Positions 1 to 9,383 of a stretch of 64,000 bases of DNA are shown here, piece after piece. Source of the DNA: Cyanobacteriota bacterium. GTDB taxonomy: Bacteria > Acidobacteriota > Vicinamibacteria > Vicinamibacterales > UBA2999. A program made the position numbers and the translations under genes. Each line of letters starts with the position of its first letter. Within the stretch, counting starts at the first letter, position 1. A model generated the notes under the pieces. The model did not search any database, was not told the DNA's origin, and saw nothing but the letters and a program-made list of their open reading frames with translations. The stretch spans positions 320,842 through 384,841 of the forward strand of contig JAIEMQ010000006.1 in NCBI GenBank assembly GCA_019752015.1, read 5' to 3'.

Positions 1-2
1 AT

Positions 3-611
3 CGGCCGCTGCTCGAAGTGATCGTCGATCAACTGCAGCAGGCCGGCATCCGCCGCGTCAGCGTCGCGACGCACTACAAAGGCGACATGATCGAGCGGCA
101 CTTCGGCGACGGCAGCGATTTCGGTGTCGAGATTGGCTATATCTCCGAAGACGAGCCGCTCGGCACGGCCGGAGCGCTCGCGAAGCTCCCGGAATCAAAC
201 GAGCCGGTGCTGGTGATGAACGGCGACATTCTGTCGCGGATCAATCTGGTGGCGATGCTCGACTTCCATCGCTCGCACGGCGCCGATATGACCATCGCGG
301 TCAGGCCGTATCAGTTCCAGGTTCCTTACGGCGTCGTGCGCAGCGACGGGATTCGCGTGACGGCCGTCGATGAAAAACCGGTCGTCGAATACCTCGTCAA
401 CGCCGGCATCTATCTGCTCGATGGCGCGGTCTGCCGGCTGGTGCCGGCCGGACAGCGGTTCGACATGACGGATTTGATCCAGCGCGCGATGACGGAGGGA
501 CGCACGGTCTTGAACTTCCCGCTGCATGAAGAATGGATCGACGTCGGCCGCCGCGAGGATTACGCGCGCGCGCAGTCCGATTTTGGAGGCAAACCGCGTG
601 GCGAAGACTGA
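3..611 (+). CDS. Sugar-phosphate nucleotidyltransferase, 5' truncated by window edge (PtmE-like in context)
   Basis: Frame is open from the window start (RPLLEVIVDQLQQAGIRRVSVATHYKGDMIERHFGDGSDFGVEIGYISEDEPLGTAGAL), typical of the nucleotidyltransferase family; followed directly by LegB/LegC-like genes. Confidence 0.85.
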   Translation, partial: RPLLEVIVDQLQQAGIRRVSVATHYKGDMIERHFGDGSDFGVEIGYISEDEPLGTAGALAKLPESNEPVLVMNGDILSRINLVAMLDFHRSHGADMTIAVRPYQFQVPYGVVRSDGIRVTAVDEKPVVEYLVNAGIYLLDGAVCRLVPAGQRFDMTDLIQRAMTEGRTVLNFPLHEEWIDVGRREDYARAQSDFGGKPRGED

Positions 612-1587
612 CTGGCGGGGACGCAAAGTCCTCGTGACCGGAGCGGCGGGCTTCATCGGCAGCCACCTGGTGGAGCGGCTGGTCGAGCTCGGTGCGGAAA
701 CGCGCGCGCTGGTCCGCTACACGTCGACGGGGTCGCGCGGATGGCTGGAAAAATCACCGGCCGCCGATCGCGTCACGTTCATTGCGTCCGACATCTGCGA
801 CGAGCGCACGGTTGCCGGCGCCGTGAAGGGCGTGGATACGGTGTTTCATCTCGCCGCGCTGATCGGCATTCCCTACTCGTACCACGCGCCGGACTCGTAC
901 GTGCGGACCAACATCGAAGGCACCGCCAACGTCCTCAGGGCCGCACTCGACGCGGGTGTTTCTCGGATCGTACACACGTCGACGAGCGAGGTCTACGGCT
1001 CGGCGCGGACCGTGCCGATTCGCGAGGATCATCCGCTGCAGACGCAATCGCCGTACTCCGCCACGAAAGCGGGTGCCGATCTGCTGGCGTTCTCGTATTA
1101 CTCGTCGTTCGGCCTGCCGGTGATTACCGTGCGTCCGTTCAACACCTTCGGGCCGCGGCAGTCGGCGCGGGCCGTGATCCCGACGATCATCACGCAAGCG
1201 CTGGCCGGGCAGGAGATCAAGCTCGGCCACACGGCGCCGACCCGCGACTTCACTTACGTCGCCGATACCGTCGATGGTTTTCTGCAGATCGCCGGTGCCG
1301 ACGCCGCACTTGGCCGCGTCGTCAATCTTGGCTGCGGCGAGGAGATTTCGATTGGCGCGCTTGCCGAGCGGATCGTCGCGCTGATCGGCACGCCGGCGCG
1401 CATCGTCGCGGATGCGGCACGCGAGCGCCCGGTGACGAGCGAAGTCGATCGCCTTTGCGCGGACCACTCGCTGGCCCGCCAGCTTGGCTGGACGCCGTCG
1501 CACACGCTCGATGCGGGATTGCGCGAGACCATCGAGTGGATCAAGTCCAACCGCGAACATTTCAGGACCGGTGAGTACGCGATTTGA
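598..1587 (+). CDS. legB: NAD-dependent 4,6-dehydratase, LegB-like SDR
   Basis: VTGAAGFIGSHLVERL Rossmann motif, YSATKAGAD (YxxxK), C-terminal ERPVTSEVDRLCAD...GWTPSHTLDAGLRETIEW; GTG start at 598 overlaps the upstream stop. Confidence 0.8.
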   Translation: MAKTDWRGRKVLVTGAAGFIGSHLVERLVELGAETRALVRYTSTGSRGWLEKSPAADRVTFIASDICDERTVAGAVKGVDTVFHLAALIGIPYSYHAPDSYVRTNIEGTANVLRAALDAGVSRIVHTSTSEVYGSARTVPIREDHPLQTQSPYSATKAGADLLAFSYYSSFGLPVITVRPFNTFGPRQSARAVIPTIITQALAGQEIKLGHTAPTRDFTYVADTVDGFLQIAGADAALGRVVNLGCGEEISIGALAERIVALIGTPARIVADAARERPVTSEVDRLCADHSLARQLGWTPSHTLDAGLRETIEWIKSNREHFRTGEYAI

Positions 1588-2758
1588 ACCGGGCGCGCGC
1601 CCGAGCCCTGACGGCATTCCGCTGTCGGTGCCGCTGATCGGCGGCAACGCGTGGAAATACGTCAAGCAGTGCCTGGACGATGGCTGGGTGTCGTCGGCGG
1701 GCCCGTTCGTCACGCGCTTCGAGCGCGAGGTCGCGGCCACGAGCGGCCGAAAGCATGGCGTCGCGTGTGCGAGCGGCACGGCGGCGCTGCATCTGGCGCT
1801 GATCGTCGCCGGCGTCGAGTCGAGCGACGAAGTCGTGGTGCCGGCGCTGACCTTCGCGGCTCCGGCGAACGCGGTTCGGTACGTTGGCGCGTGGCCCGTG
1901 TTCGTGGATATCGAGCCGCACTACTGGCAGATCGATCCGCAACGGCTCACGGACTTCATCGAGCGTCGATGCGAGTGGACCAATCGCACGCTGATCAATC
2001 GCGACACCAGGCGTCGCGTTCGCGCGGTGCTCCCGGTCGATCTGCTTGGCCATCCCTCGGACATGGACGCGATCATTGAAATTGCGCGCTCGAGAGAATT
2101 GCTGGTGATTGAAGACGCGACCGAGAGTCTCGGCGCCCGCTACCGCGGAGCCCCGGTCGGCGATCGCGCCGACATCGCGTGTTTCAGCTTCAACGGCAAC
2201 AAGGTCATTACCGCGGGCGGCGGCGGTGTGATGGCCACCGATCACGAACCCTGGGCGGAGCGCGCGCGCCATTTGAGCACGCAGGCGAAGTCCGATCCGA
2301 TCGAGTACATCCACGATGAGATCGGCTTCAACTATCGCCTGACCAACATCCAGGCTGCGCTGGGAGTCGCGCAGCTCGAGCAGCTCGATGAACATGTCGC
2401 CATCAAGCGTCGCATTGCGGCTGAATACACGCGCGCCTTCAGCGGCGCCGCAGGTATCACGCCGATGCGCGAGGCCGAGTGGGCTCACAGCGCGTTCTGG
2501 TTGTATACGCCGTTGATCGATCCAACCGCGTACGGCGCCGACAGTCGCGCGCTACTGCAGCGCCTGGCCGATCGCAAGATCCAGGCACGGCCGCTGTGGC
2601 AGCCGCTGCATCGCAGCCCAGCGCATCAGGGCTCGCCTGCCGCGGATGCGCCGGTTGCCGATCACGTCTCCGCGCGCGCGCTCAGCTTGCCCTCCTCGGT
2701 GGGCCTGACCGCGGACGAACAGGCGCGGGTCATCGAGGCCGTGATTGGCCGAGGCTAA
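1571..2758 (+). CDS. legC: PLP-dependent sugar aminotransferase, LegC-like (DegT/DnrJ/EryC1 fold)
   Basis: IPLSVPLIGGNAWKYVKQCLDDGWVSSAGPFVTRFE and SFNGNKVITAGGGG (PLP lysine); GTG start overlaps the legB stop. Confidence 0.82.
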   Translation: MSTRFEPGARPSPDGIPLSVPLIGGNAWKYVKQCLDDGWVSSAGPFVTRFEREVAATSGRKHGVACASGTAALHLALIVAGVESSDEVVVPALTFAAPANAVRYVGAWPVFVDIEPHYWQIDPQRLTDFIERRCEWTNRTLINRDTRRRVRAVLPVDLLGHPSDMDAIIEIARSRELLVIEDATESLGARYRGAPVGDRADIACFSFNGNKVITAGGGGVMATDHEPWAERARHLSTQAKSDPIEYIHDEIGFNYRLTNIQAALGVAQLEQLDEHVAIKRRIAAEYTRAFSGAAGITPMREAEWAHSAFWLYTPLIDPTAYGADSRALLQRLADRKIQARPLWQPLHRSPAHQGSPAADAPVADHVSARALSLPSSVGLTADEQARVIEAVIGRG

Positions 2759-3614
2759 CTCCGTCGCCTTGCCGATGCGCGTGTGGCGCGCGGCGGCCTG
2801 GCGAATTCGGAATACCTATTGGGCCATCGGCGCGCTGCCTACGCGGATTGCCGCCTGGATTGGCTTTCAGCGTCACAAACACCACTACCAGTTCCTCGAT
2901 GAGGCCGGGCTGCGCGCCTTGCGCAAGAGTGACACCGTGTTCGTGTTCGGATCGGGCGGATCGCTGAACGAGATTGCGCCGGCCGAGTGGCGCGCCATCG
3001 AGGCGCACGACACGCTGGGCTTCAACTGGTTCGTGAACCAGCGGTTCGTGCGCTGCGACTTCCAGGTCGTGCGCGAGTTCGGCTATGAATTCGACTGGCG
3101 CAAGGACATTCGCCGCTATTTCGACGTCGTCGCGTCGAACCCGTGCTATGACTCGACGACGTTCCTGGTCCAGTCGGGGTTTGCGGCCACGATGGGCAAC
3201 CGCGCGATCTGGCTCGAGATGCTGCCGAAGAAGCGACCGCTGTTCCTGTTTCGTTCGTGGCGGCGAAAGCATCCGAGCACATCGCTGGCTGAAGGCGTGA
3301 CGCACACCGAGGGCACGTTGAGCGATTGCATCAACCTGGCGGCGCTGCTCGGCTGGCGTCACATCGTGTTGTGCGGCGTCGATTTGTACAACCGCCAGTA
3401 TTTCTGGCTGCCAAGTGGTGAGCCGCGGTACGGCGATACGACGACGTCGGGGCGGCACAACACGGCGATCGGCGGCGGCATTGTCGAGACCGTGCGCGAC
3501 TGGCGTGAGTTCTACGACAGCCGCGGCGTCTCTCTCTATACTTACAACCCTCGTTCGCTGCTCGCGGACGTCCTGCCGGTGTGGCAGAGCACCGCCCGAA
3601 CGGTTACGCCATGA
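2745..3614 (+). CDS. GT42/MptE-like (DUF115-like) putative nonulosonic acid glycosyltransferase
   Basis: VFVFGSGGSLNEIAP near the N-terminus and GTLSDCINLAALLGWRHIVLCGVDLYN near the centre resemble GT42/MptE-like G-x-G-x-S-L and LG..I.L.G.D motifs; position inside the Leg cluster. Confidence 0.5.
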   Translation: MAEANSVALPMRVWRAAAWRIRNTYWAIGALPTRIAAWIGFQRHKHHYQFLDEAGLRALRKSDTVFVFGSGGSLNEIAPAEWRAIEAHDTLGFNWFVNQRFVRCDFQVVREFGYEFDWRKDIRRYFDVVASNPCYDSTTFLVQSGFAATMGNRAIWLEMLPKKRPLFLFRSWRRKHPSTSLAEGVTHTEGTLSDCINLAALLGWRHIVLCGVDLYNRQYFWLPSGEPRYGDTTTSGRHNTAIGGGIVETVRDWREFYDSRGVSLYTYNPRSLLADVLPVWQSTARTVTP

Positions 3615-4528
3615 AAGCTGAAGACGTTCTGCGGTTTCATCAGCAACTCGGTGCGGAGTACCTGGCGTACGCGTACCCGGAATCGTCCGCGGTGTATCCG
3701 ACGGGGCAGCGGCGCACCACGTGCGCGGCAGCGGCGATTCACGCGGAGCTCGGCCGCGCCCCGCAAAGTGCGGTCGATCTCGGATCGGGTGCCGGAGATT
3801 TGTGCTTCCTCCTCGCATCATCAGGCGCCACTGTCGTCGGCGTCGACTTCGCCGACACGATGATCGCGGCCGCGGAGAAACGATTGCAGGCGTTGCCGGC
3901 CGAGATTCGAGCCCGCGTGACGTTTTCGCGCGCTGATATTTTTCAGAACTCGATTCCGTCCGGCTCCGTAGACGCCGTCTCCGCTCTCGGTGTCATCGAG
4001 ACCGAGCCGGAAGACGGCCGGCTGTTCGCCGAAGCGAAGCGCATGTTGAAGCCGGGCGGCGTGTTTGCCGTGTCGTGCCGCAACCGTCTCTTCAACGTGA
4101 TGAGCGTGAACCGGCACACCCGCCGCGAGCTGCAGGGCGGCGGCCTCGATGACCTGCTCGCCGAAGCGGAGCGGTTGATGGCGAGATCGGATGCGCGCAA
4201 GACCGAGGCCGCGCTTGCGGAGCTCGTTCGGGCGCTCGCTGCATCGAGCGCGACGAATGCCGCCGCTCCGCCGGTTCCTGCGCCGGCGCCGATCTCGATC
4301 GGCGAGACCAGGCAACACACGCCTGAGTCGCTCGCGAAATCGGCCGGGGCGAACGGATTTACCGGCGGCACTTTCATCGGCGTGCACCCGCATCCATTTC
4401 CGCCGGCGCTCGAAGCGCTCGCTCCAGAGCTGTACAACCGTGTTGCCGCCGCGGCCGAGGGATTCGAGCGGGAACCGCTTGGCTTGTTGTGGAGCTCCGC
4501 GTTCGTCGCGGCATTCACGAAGGCATGA
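3611..4528 (+). CDS. Class I SAM-dependent methyltransferase
   Basis: AVDLGSGAGDLCFLLASSGATVVGVDFADTMI motif I. Confidence 0.8.
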   Translation: MKAEDVLRFHQQLGAEYLAYAYPESSAVYPTGQRRTTCAAAAIHAELGRAPQSAVDLGSGAGDLCFLLASSGATVVGVDFADTMIAAAEKRLQALPAEIRARVTFSRADIFQNSIPSGSVDAVSALGVIETEPEDGRLFAEAKRMLKPGGVFAVSCRNRLFNVMSVNRHTRRELQGGGLDDLLAEAERLMARSDARKTEAALAELVRALAASSATNAAAPPVPAPAPISIGETRQHTPESLAKSAGANGFTGGTFIGVHPHPFPPALEALAPELYNRVAAAAEGFEREPLGLLWSSAFVAAFTKA

Positions 4529-5193
4529 CATCACCGTCGGTGCTGGCGATCATTCCCGCGCGAGGCGGCTCGCGCCGCCTGCCCGGAAAAAACCTGCTGG
4601 ATCTGCGCGGCAAGCCGCTGATCGCGTGGACGATCGAGGCGGCACTGCAATCGCGAGCGGTGACGCGAACGGTGGTCTCAACCGAGGACGAGGCGATTGC
4701 GGCCTGCGCGCGCAAGCACGGCGCCGAAGTCCCGGTGATGCGCCCGCCGGCGATGGCGACCGACGATGCGCCAGGCATGCTGCCGCTCTTGCACATCCTT
4801 GAGTGGCTGCGCGATCACGATCGTTATCAGCCCGACATCGTCGTGGCGCTGCAGCCGACCTCACCGCTCAGGACATCGGCGGACATCGATGCGGCGCTCG
4901 CGCTGCTCACCGCAGACGCCACGTGTGTCGTCAGCGTGACGCCGGTTGCGCCGGCGTCATGGCTGCGAGTGCAGTCAGCATCGCAGCGTTTGAGCCGGCC
5001 CGTCGACGGCGATCAACCGGTGTATGTCCTCAACGGCGCGATCTACGCGGCCCGCACCGGGCTCGTGCATGCGACCGGCCGCATGGATGACGGCTCGGCG
5101 GTGGGTTATGTCATGCCGCGCGAGCGCAGCGTCGATATCGACGATCGCGCGGATTTCGATGTGGCATCGTGCCTGATGGGCGGTGGGCGATGA
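4525..5193 (+). CDS. legF: CMP-nonulosonate cytidylyltransferase (NeuA/LegF-like)
   Basis: LAIIPARGGSRRLPGKNLLDLRGKPLIAWTIEAAL signature; ATGA overlap with the upstream gene. Confidence 0.87.
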   Translation: MTSPSVLAIIPARGGSRRLPGKNLLDLRGKPLIAWTIEAALQSRAVTRTVVSTEDEAIAACARKHGAEVPVMRPPAMATDDAPGMLPLLHILEWLRDHDRYQPDIVVALQPTSPLRTSADIDAALALLTADATCVVSVTPVAPASWLRVQSASQRLSRPVDGDQPVYVLNGAIYAARTGLVHATGRMDDGSAVGYVMPRERSVDIDDRADFDVASCLMGGGR

Positions 5194-6239
5194 ACACGTT
5201 CGCAATTGAGCAGCACCAGATCGGCGGAGGAGCGCGATGCTTTGTCATTGCCGAAGCCGGCGTCAATCACAACGGTGATGCCGCCCTGGCGGAACAGCTG
5301 ATCGATGCGGCGGCGGACGCCGGCGCAGATGCGATCAAGTTTCAAACGTTCGATCCGTCACGTCTCGCCAGCGCCTCGGCGAGGACGGCTGATTATCAGA
5401 AGCAGGCGAGTGCCGACGACTTGCAGCTGCCAATGCTCAAGAAGCTGGTGCTGCCGCACGCGGCGTATCCACCGCTGAAGGAGCGCGCCGCATCGCGCGG
5501 CCTCGTGTTCCTCTCGACGCCGTTCGACAACCAGAGCGCCGACTTCCTGCTCACGCTCGGTGTCCCGGCGTTCAAGGTCTCGTCGGGCGATCTCACGAAC
5601 ACACTGCTGCTGGGGCACCTGGCAAGAAAAGGACGGCCGATCATCCTCTCGACCGGCATGGCGGATCTGAATGAAGTTCGAACCGCCGTCGCCGCGGTGA
5701 CGGATCGGGCCCCGGCGCCGGTCGGCGTGGCGGTGCTGCACTGTGTGTCGAACTATCCGGCGGCAATGGCGGACCTGAACCTGCGCGCGATTCCAACGAT
5801 GGCGTCGGCGCTCAAAGTTCCGGTCGGCTTTTCGGATCACACGACCGGCGAGCACGCCGCGGTGGCGGCGGTGACGCTTGGCGCAGCGATCGTCGAAAAA
5901 CACCTGACGCTGGATCGATCGATGCCCGGTCCGGATCACAAGGCCTCTCTCGATCCGCAGCAGTTCCGGTCGTTCGTGGCGGCGATCCGCGATACGGCGG
6001 CGGCGCTCGGCACCGGTGAAAAAGTCCCGGCCGCGAGTGAACGCGAGAATGCGCAGATCGGCCGCCGCAGCCTGTTCTGGTCTCGCCCGATGAGGCGCGG
6101 CACGGTCGTGACCGAGTCCGACCTCGTCGCGCTGCGGCCCGGAGGCGGGCTCGCGCCCGATCGCTGGCCCGAGTTCGTCGGCCGCGTGTTGCGCGGCGAC
6201 GTGATCGCCCGCGCCGTCAGGCCGGAAGATGTGGAATGA
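5190..6239 (+). CDS. legI: N-acylneuraminate/legionaminate synthase (NeuB/LegI-like), with C-terminal SAF domain
   Basis: CFVIAEAGVNHNGDAALAEQLIDAAADAGADAIKFQTF, GFSDHTTGEHAAVAAVTLGAAIVEKHLTLD. Confidence 0.92.
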   Translation: MNTFAIEQHQIGGGARCFVIAEAGVNHNGDAALAEQLIDAAADAGADAIKFQTFDPSRLASASARTADYQKQASADDLQLPMLKKLVLPHAAYPPLKERAASRGLVFLSTPFDNQSADFLLTLGVPAFKVSSGDLTNTLLLGHLARKGRPIILSTGMADLNEVRTAVAAVTDRAPAPVGVAVLHCVSNYPAAMADLNLRAIPTMASALKVPVGFSDHTTGEHAAVAAVTLGAAIVEKHLTLDRSMPGPDHKASLDPQQFRSFVAAIRDTAAALGTGEKVPAASERENAQIGRRSLFWSRPMRRGTVVTESDLVALRPGGGLAPDRWPEFVGRVLRGDVIARAVRPEDVE

Positions 6240-6931
6240 GGCAGCCGGTTGTTGCGATCCATCAGCCGCAATACCTCCCGACGCTTCGATACTTCGCGAA
6301 GGCAGCGGCCTGTGATGTGTTCGTGTATCTCGACACCGTGCAGTTCCAGCGCCGCGGCTTCCAGAACCGCAACATGGTCAAGACGCCGCACGGTGCGCGC
6401 ATGCTGACCGTGCCGGTGAACGCCGATCGCGAAACCGCGATTCGAGACGTCGCGATCGCCGGCGATCGCTGGATCGACAAGCATGTGACGACGCTCGCGC
6501 ACGCGTATGGCAAGGCGCCGCATTATGGGTGGCTGCGTGATGAGCTGGTGCCGCTGTTGAGTCCAGGCGCGGCGAAACTGTCCGACCTGAACATCGCCAC
6601 CACCGGCTGGGTGTTTCAGCGGCTCGGACTGAAGTGCCGGGAAGTGCGCGCGTCGGAGCTGGACGTCGCCGGAACGAAAGAAGATCTGATCGTCGCGATC
6701 TGTAAAGCCGTCGGAGCGCGCACGTATTACTCGGGCGAGGGCGCGCGGGCGTATCAGGATCCCGCGACCTTTGCCGCCGCCGGCATCGAGCTGCAGTACC
6801 AGCAGTTCGTTCATCCCACGTATCCTCAACAGCACGAGGAGCAGGGATTTCTGCCCGACATGGCCGCGATCGACCTGCTGGCGAATGCCGGCCCGCGCTC
6901 GCACGATATTCTCCGGACCGCGACGCCATGA
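6236..6931 (+). CDS. WbqC family protein
   Basis: VAIHQPQYLPTLRYFAKAAACDVFVYLDTVQFQRRGFQNRNMVKTPHGARMLTVPV. Confidence 0.85.
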   Translation: MRQPVVAIHQPQYLPTLRYFAKAAACDVFVYLDTVQFQRRGFQNRNMVKTPHGARMLTVPVNADRETAIRDVAIAGDRWIDKHVTTLAHAYGKAPHYGWLRDELVPLLSPGAAKLSDLNIATTGWVFQRLGLKCREVRASELDVAGTKEDLIVAICKAVGARTYYSGEGARAYQDPATFAAAGIELQYQQFVHPTYPQQHEEQGFLPDMAAIDLLANAGPRSHDILRTATP

Positions 6932-7560
6932 GCGACGACATCAAGCCGGTCCGCGACTATTGGGACGCGCGCGCGAGAGAGAAGAGTGATGACTGCGAGC
7001 GCATCGAGTCGGGACGCAAGGGTCAGCGATTGCGTTTCGAATCGTTCCTGCGGTCGCACGATCTGCGCGGCCGATCGGTGCTCGACATTGGCTGCGGCGT
7101 TGGCGATTTCCTCGAGAGGCTGACCGCACACGGTGCGGACTCGGGCTACCAGGGCATCGACTTGTCGCCGGAGATGATTCAGCGCGCGCGCGAGCGGTTT
7201 CCGAATGGCGCGTTCGAGGTCGGCGAGGCCGCCACGATCGGCCGGCGCTACGATTACACCGTCGCCTTTGCGATCCACAACGTCAAGGTCGAAGGCGGCC
7301 GGCAGATCCTCGAGCGATCGCTGCGCGATCAATTCGCAATCGCGGACGTGGCGGCGCACATCAGCCTGCTGACCGATCGATACGCCGGGTTCGCTCCGCA
7401 CATCCAGGCGTGGCGCGCCGAAGAGCTGCTCACGCTCGCGCTGTCGATCACGCCGTATGTCGCGCTGCGCCACGATTACCTGCCGAACGATTTCTCGGTA
7501 ACGCTGTATCGCCGGCCGCTGATCGACGCCGACCCCGCGTTGACTGGAGACCTGACCTGA
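6928..7560 (+). CDS. Class I SAM-dependent methyltransferase
   Basis: VLDIGCGVGDFLERLTAHGADSGYQGIDLSPEMI. Confidence 0.8.
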   Translation: MSDDIKPVRDYWDARAREKSDDCERIESGRKGQRLRFESFLRSHDLRGRSVLDIGCGVGDFLERLTAHGADSGYQGIDLSPEMIQRARERFPNGAFEVGEAATIGRRYDYTVAFAIHNVKVEGGRQILERSLRDQFAIADVAAHISLLTDRYAGFAPHIQAWRAEELLTLALSITPYVALRHDYLPNDFSVTLYRRPLIDADPALTGDLT

Positions 7561-8699
7561 TGCGCCGCATTGCACTGCTGTCCGGGGCCCGCTCCGAGTA
7601 CGACATCCTCGTGCCCGTCGGCCGCGCGATTCAGGCAGCCGGCCGCGCCGCGGCGTCGTTCATTCTCGCCGGCCCGAACCTGTCGCCGTACCACGGACGC
7701 GCCGACGGCAGCGGCGTGCCGGTCCGTGGCAAGATCGAATCGTTTCTCAGCTCGGACAGCTGGGAAGGCCGCGCCTTGTCGTTCGCGAACCTGGTCGAAG
7801 GGCTGGCGCGCCACCTCGCCGCGGATCGCCCGGACATTCTGGTCGTCGCCGGCGATCGAGAAGAAGCCCTCGCCGGCGCGATCGTCGGCAACCTTCTGCG
7901 GGTGCCGGTGGCACACGTGCACGGCGGCGATCGCTGCATCGCGTCGGACGTCGATGAGCTCTTCAGACCGGCGATCTCGAAACTCTCGCACCTGCATTTC
8001 ACCGCGACCGAAGGCCATCGTGAGCGGTTGATCAAGATGGGCGAGTCGCCGGATCGCGTGTGGGCCACCGGCGCTCCCGGGCTCGACGCCCTTACGACCG
8101 GGCCGGAGATTTCGAACGACGAACTGTCCAGGGAGGCCGGCTTTGATGTGTCGAAGCCGTTCTTCATCGTCATTCAGCATCCGGTGACGACGATGAATGC
8201 GGAGCCGTATCGTGAGATGGCCACGCTGCTCGATGCAGTCGCGGCAACGGGCCACCCGATTCTCTGCAGCTATCCGAATACCGATCCGGGCAACGTCGAG
8301 ATCAGGAAGGCGATCGACGAGCGCAAGGCGCGCGGTACTGTGTTCACCTTCACCGTGTTGCCGCGCGCGCATTTCATCGCCCTCTATCGGCGGGCCGCCG
8401 CGATTGTCGGCAACTCCTCGTCGATCGTCGTCGAGTCCGGCTTCCTGCAGGTGCCGGGCATCCTCGTTGGACCGCGGCAGGATCTGCGTGAAACCGCGGA
8501 TAACGTGGTCAGGGTGCCGGTCGACGCCGCGGCGATTCGCGCCGCCTGCGAGCGGGCGCTGAACGACGCCGGCTATCGCGCGATCGCGAAGCGCGGCACC
8601 ACGCTCTACGGCGACGGCCACGCATCGTCGCGCATTGCCGAACGTCTCGCCACAGTCGACCTCTCACCTGAACTGACGCTCAAGACGATGCCGTACTGA
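7560..8699 (+). CDS. legG: Hydrolysing UDP-sugar 2-epimerase (NeuC/LegG-like)
   Basis: RRIALLSGARSEYDILVPVGRAI; HVHGGDRCIASDVDELFRPAISKLSHLHFTATEGHRERLIKMGE; AAAIVGNSSSIVVESGFLQVPGILVG. Confidence 0.87.
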   Translation: MRRIALLSGARSEYDILVPVGRAIQAAGRAAASFILAGPNLSPYHGRADGSGVPVRGKIESFLSSDSWEGRALSFANLVEGLARHLAADRPDILVVAGDREEALAGAIVGNLLRVPVAHVHGGDRCIASDVDELFRPAISKLSHLHFTATEGHRERLIKMGESPDRVWATGAPGLDALTTGPEISNDELSREAGFDVSKPFFIVIQHPVTTMNAEPYREMATLLDAVAATGHPILCSYPNTDPGNVEIRKAIDERKARGTVFTFTVLPRAHFIALYRRAAAIVGNSSSIVVESGFLQVPGILVGPRQDLRETADNVVRVPVDAAAIRAACERALNDAGYRAIAKRGTTLYGDGHASSRIAERLATVDLSPELTLKTMPY

Positions 8700-8702
8700 A
8701 GG

Positions 8703-9383
8703 ATGGCTATGAAGCGCATCACCGTGATTTCCGTGCACCCCGACGACGAGACGCTGGGCTGCGGCGGCACGATCCTCCGCCACATTGCCGGCGGCGATCG
8801 CGTGGACTGGATCGTCGTGTCCGCCGGTTGGGAGCCGAAGTACGGCAAGGATCAAATTGCCGCCAAGGCACGCGAAGTGGAACGCGTGGCGCAGGCATAT
8901 GGGATGGCCGACGTGAAGCGGCTCGGCCTTCAGACCACGCGGCTGCGCGAGCTGCCGCTGGCAACGATCGTCGATGCGCTCGGGCCCGCCCTTGATGCGA
9001 CGGCACCGAACGAGATCTATACGGTGCATCGCGGCGACGTCCACACCGATCACCAGGCGGTGTTCGAAGCGGTGTCGATCGTGTGCAAACCGTTCCGCGA
9101 TCGGCCGCGGCCGGGACGGCTGCTGTCGTTCGAGACGCTGTCGTCGACCGACGCGGCGCTCGCCACGCCGGCGCCGTTTCTGCCCAACGCCTTCGTGGAC
9201 ATCACGCCGTTCATCGATCGCAAGATCGAGATCATGGCGATGTTCACCACCGAGCAACAGCCGTATCCGCAGCCGCGATCGGCGGAATCGATTCGCGCGC
9301 AGGCGCGGTATCGCGGCGCCGCCATCGGCCGCGAATACGCCGAAGCCTTCATGCTGCTGCGGGAAGTCCGGGATCTGCAGTGA
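8703..9383 (+). CDS. PIG-L family deacetylase
   Basis: VISVHPDDETLGCGGTILRHIAGGDRVDWIVVSAGW; VHRGDVHTDHQAVFEA. Confidence 0.9.
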   Translation: MAMKRITVISVHPDDETLGCGGTILRHIAGGDRVDWIVVSAGWEPKYGKDQIAAKAREVERVAQAYGMADVKRLGLQTTRLRELPLATIVDALGPALDATAPNEIYTVHRGDVHTDHQAVFEAVSIVCKPFRDRPRPGRLLSFETLSSTDAALATPAPFLPNAFVDITPFIDRKIEIMAMFTTEQQPYPQPRSAESIRAQARYRGAAIGREYAEAFMLLREVRDLQ

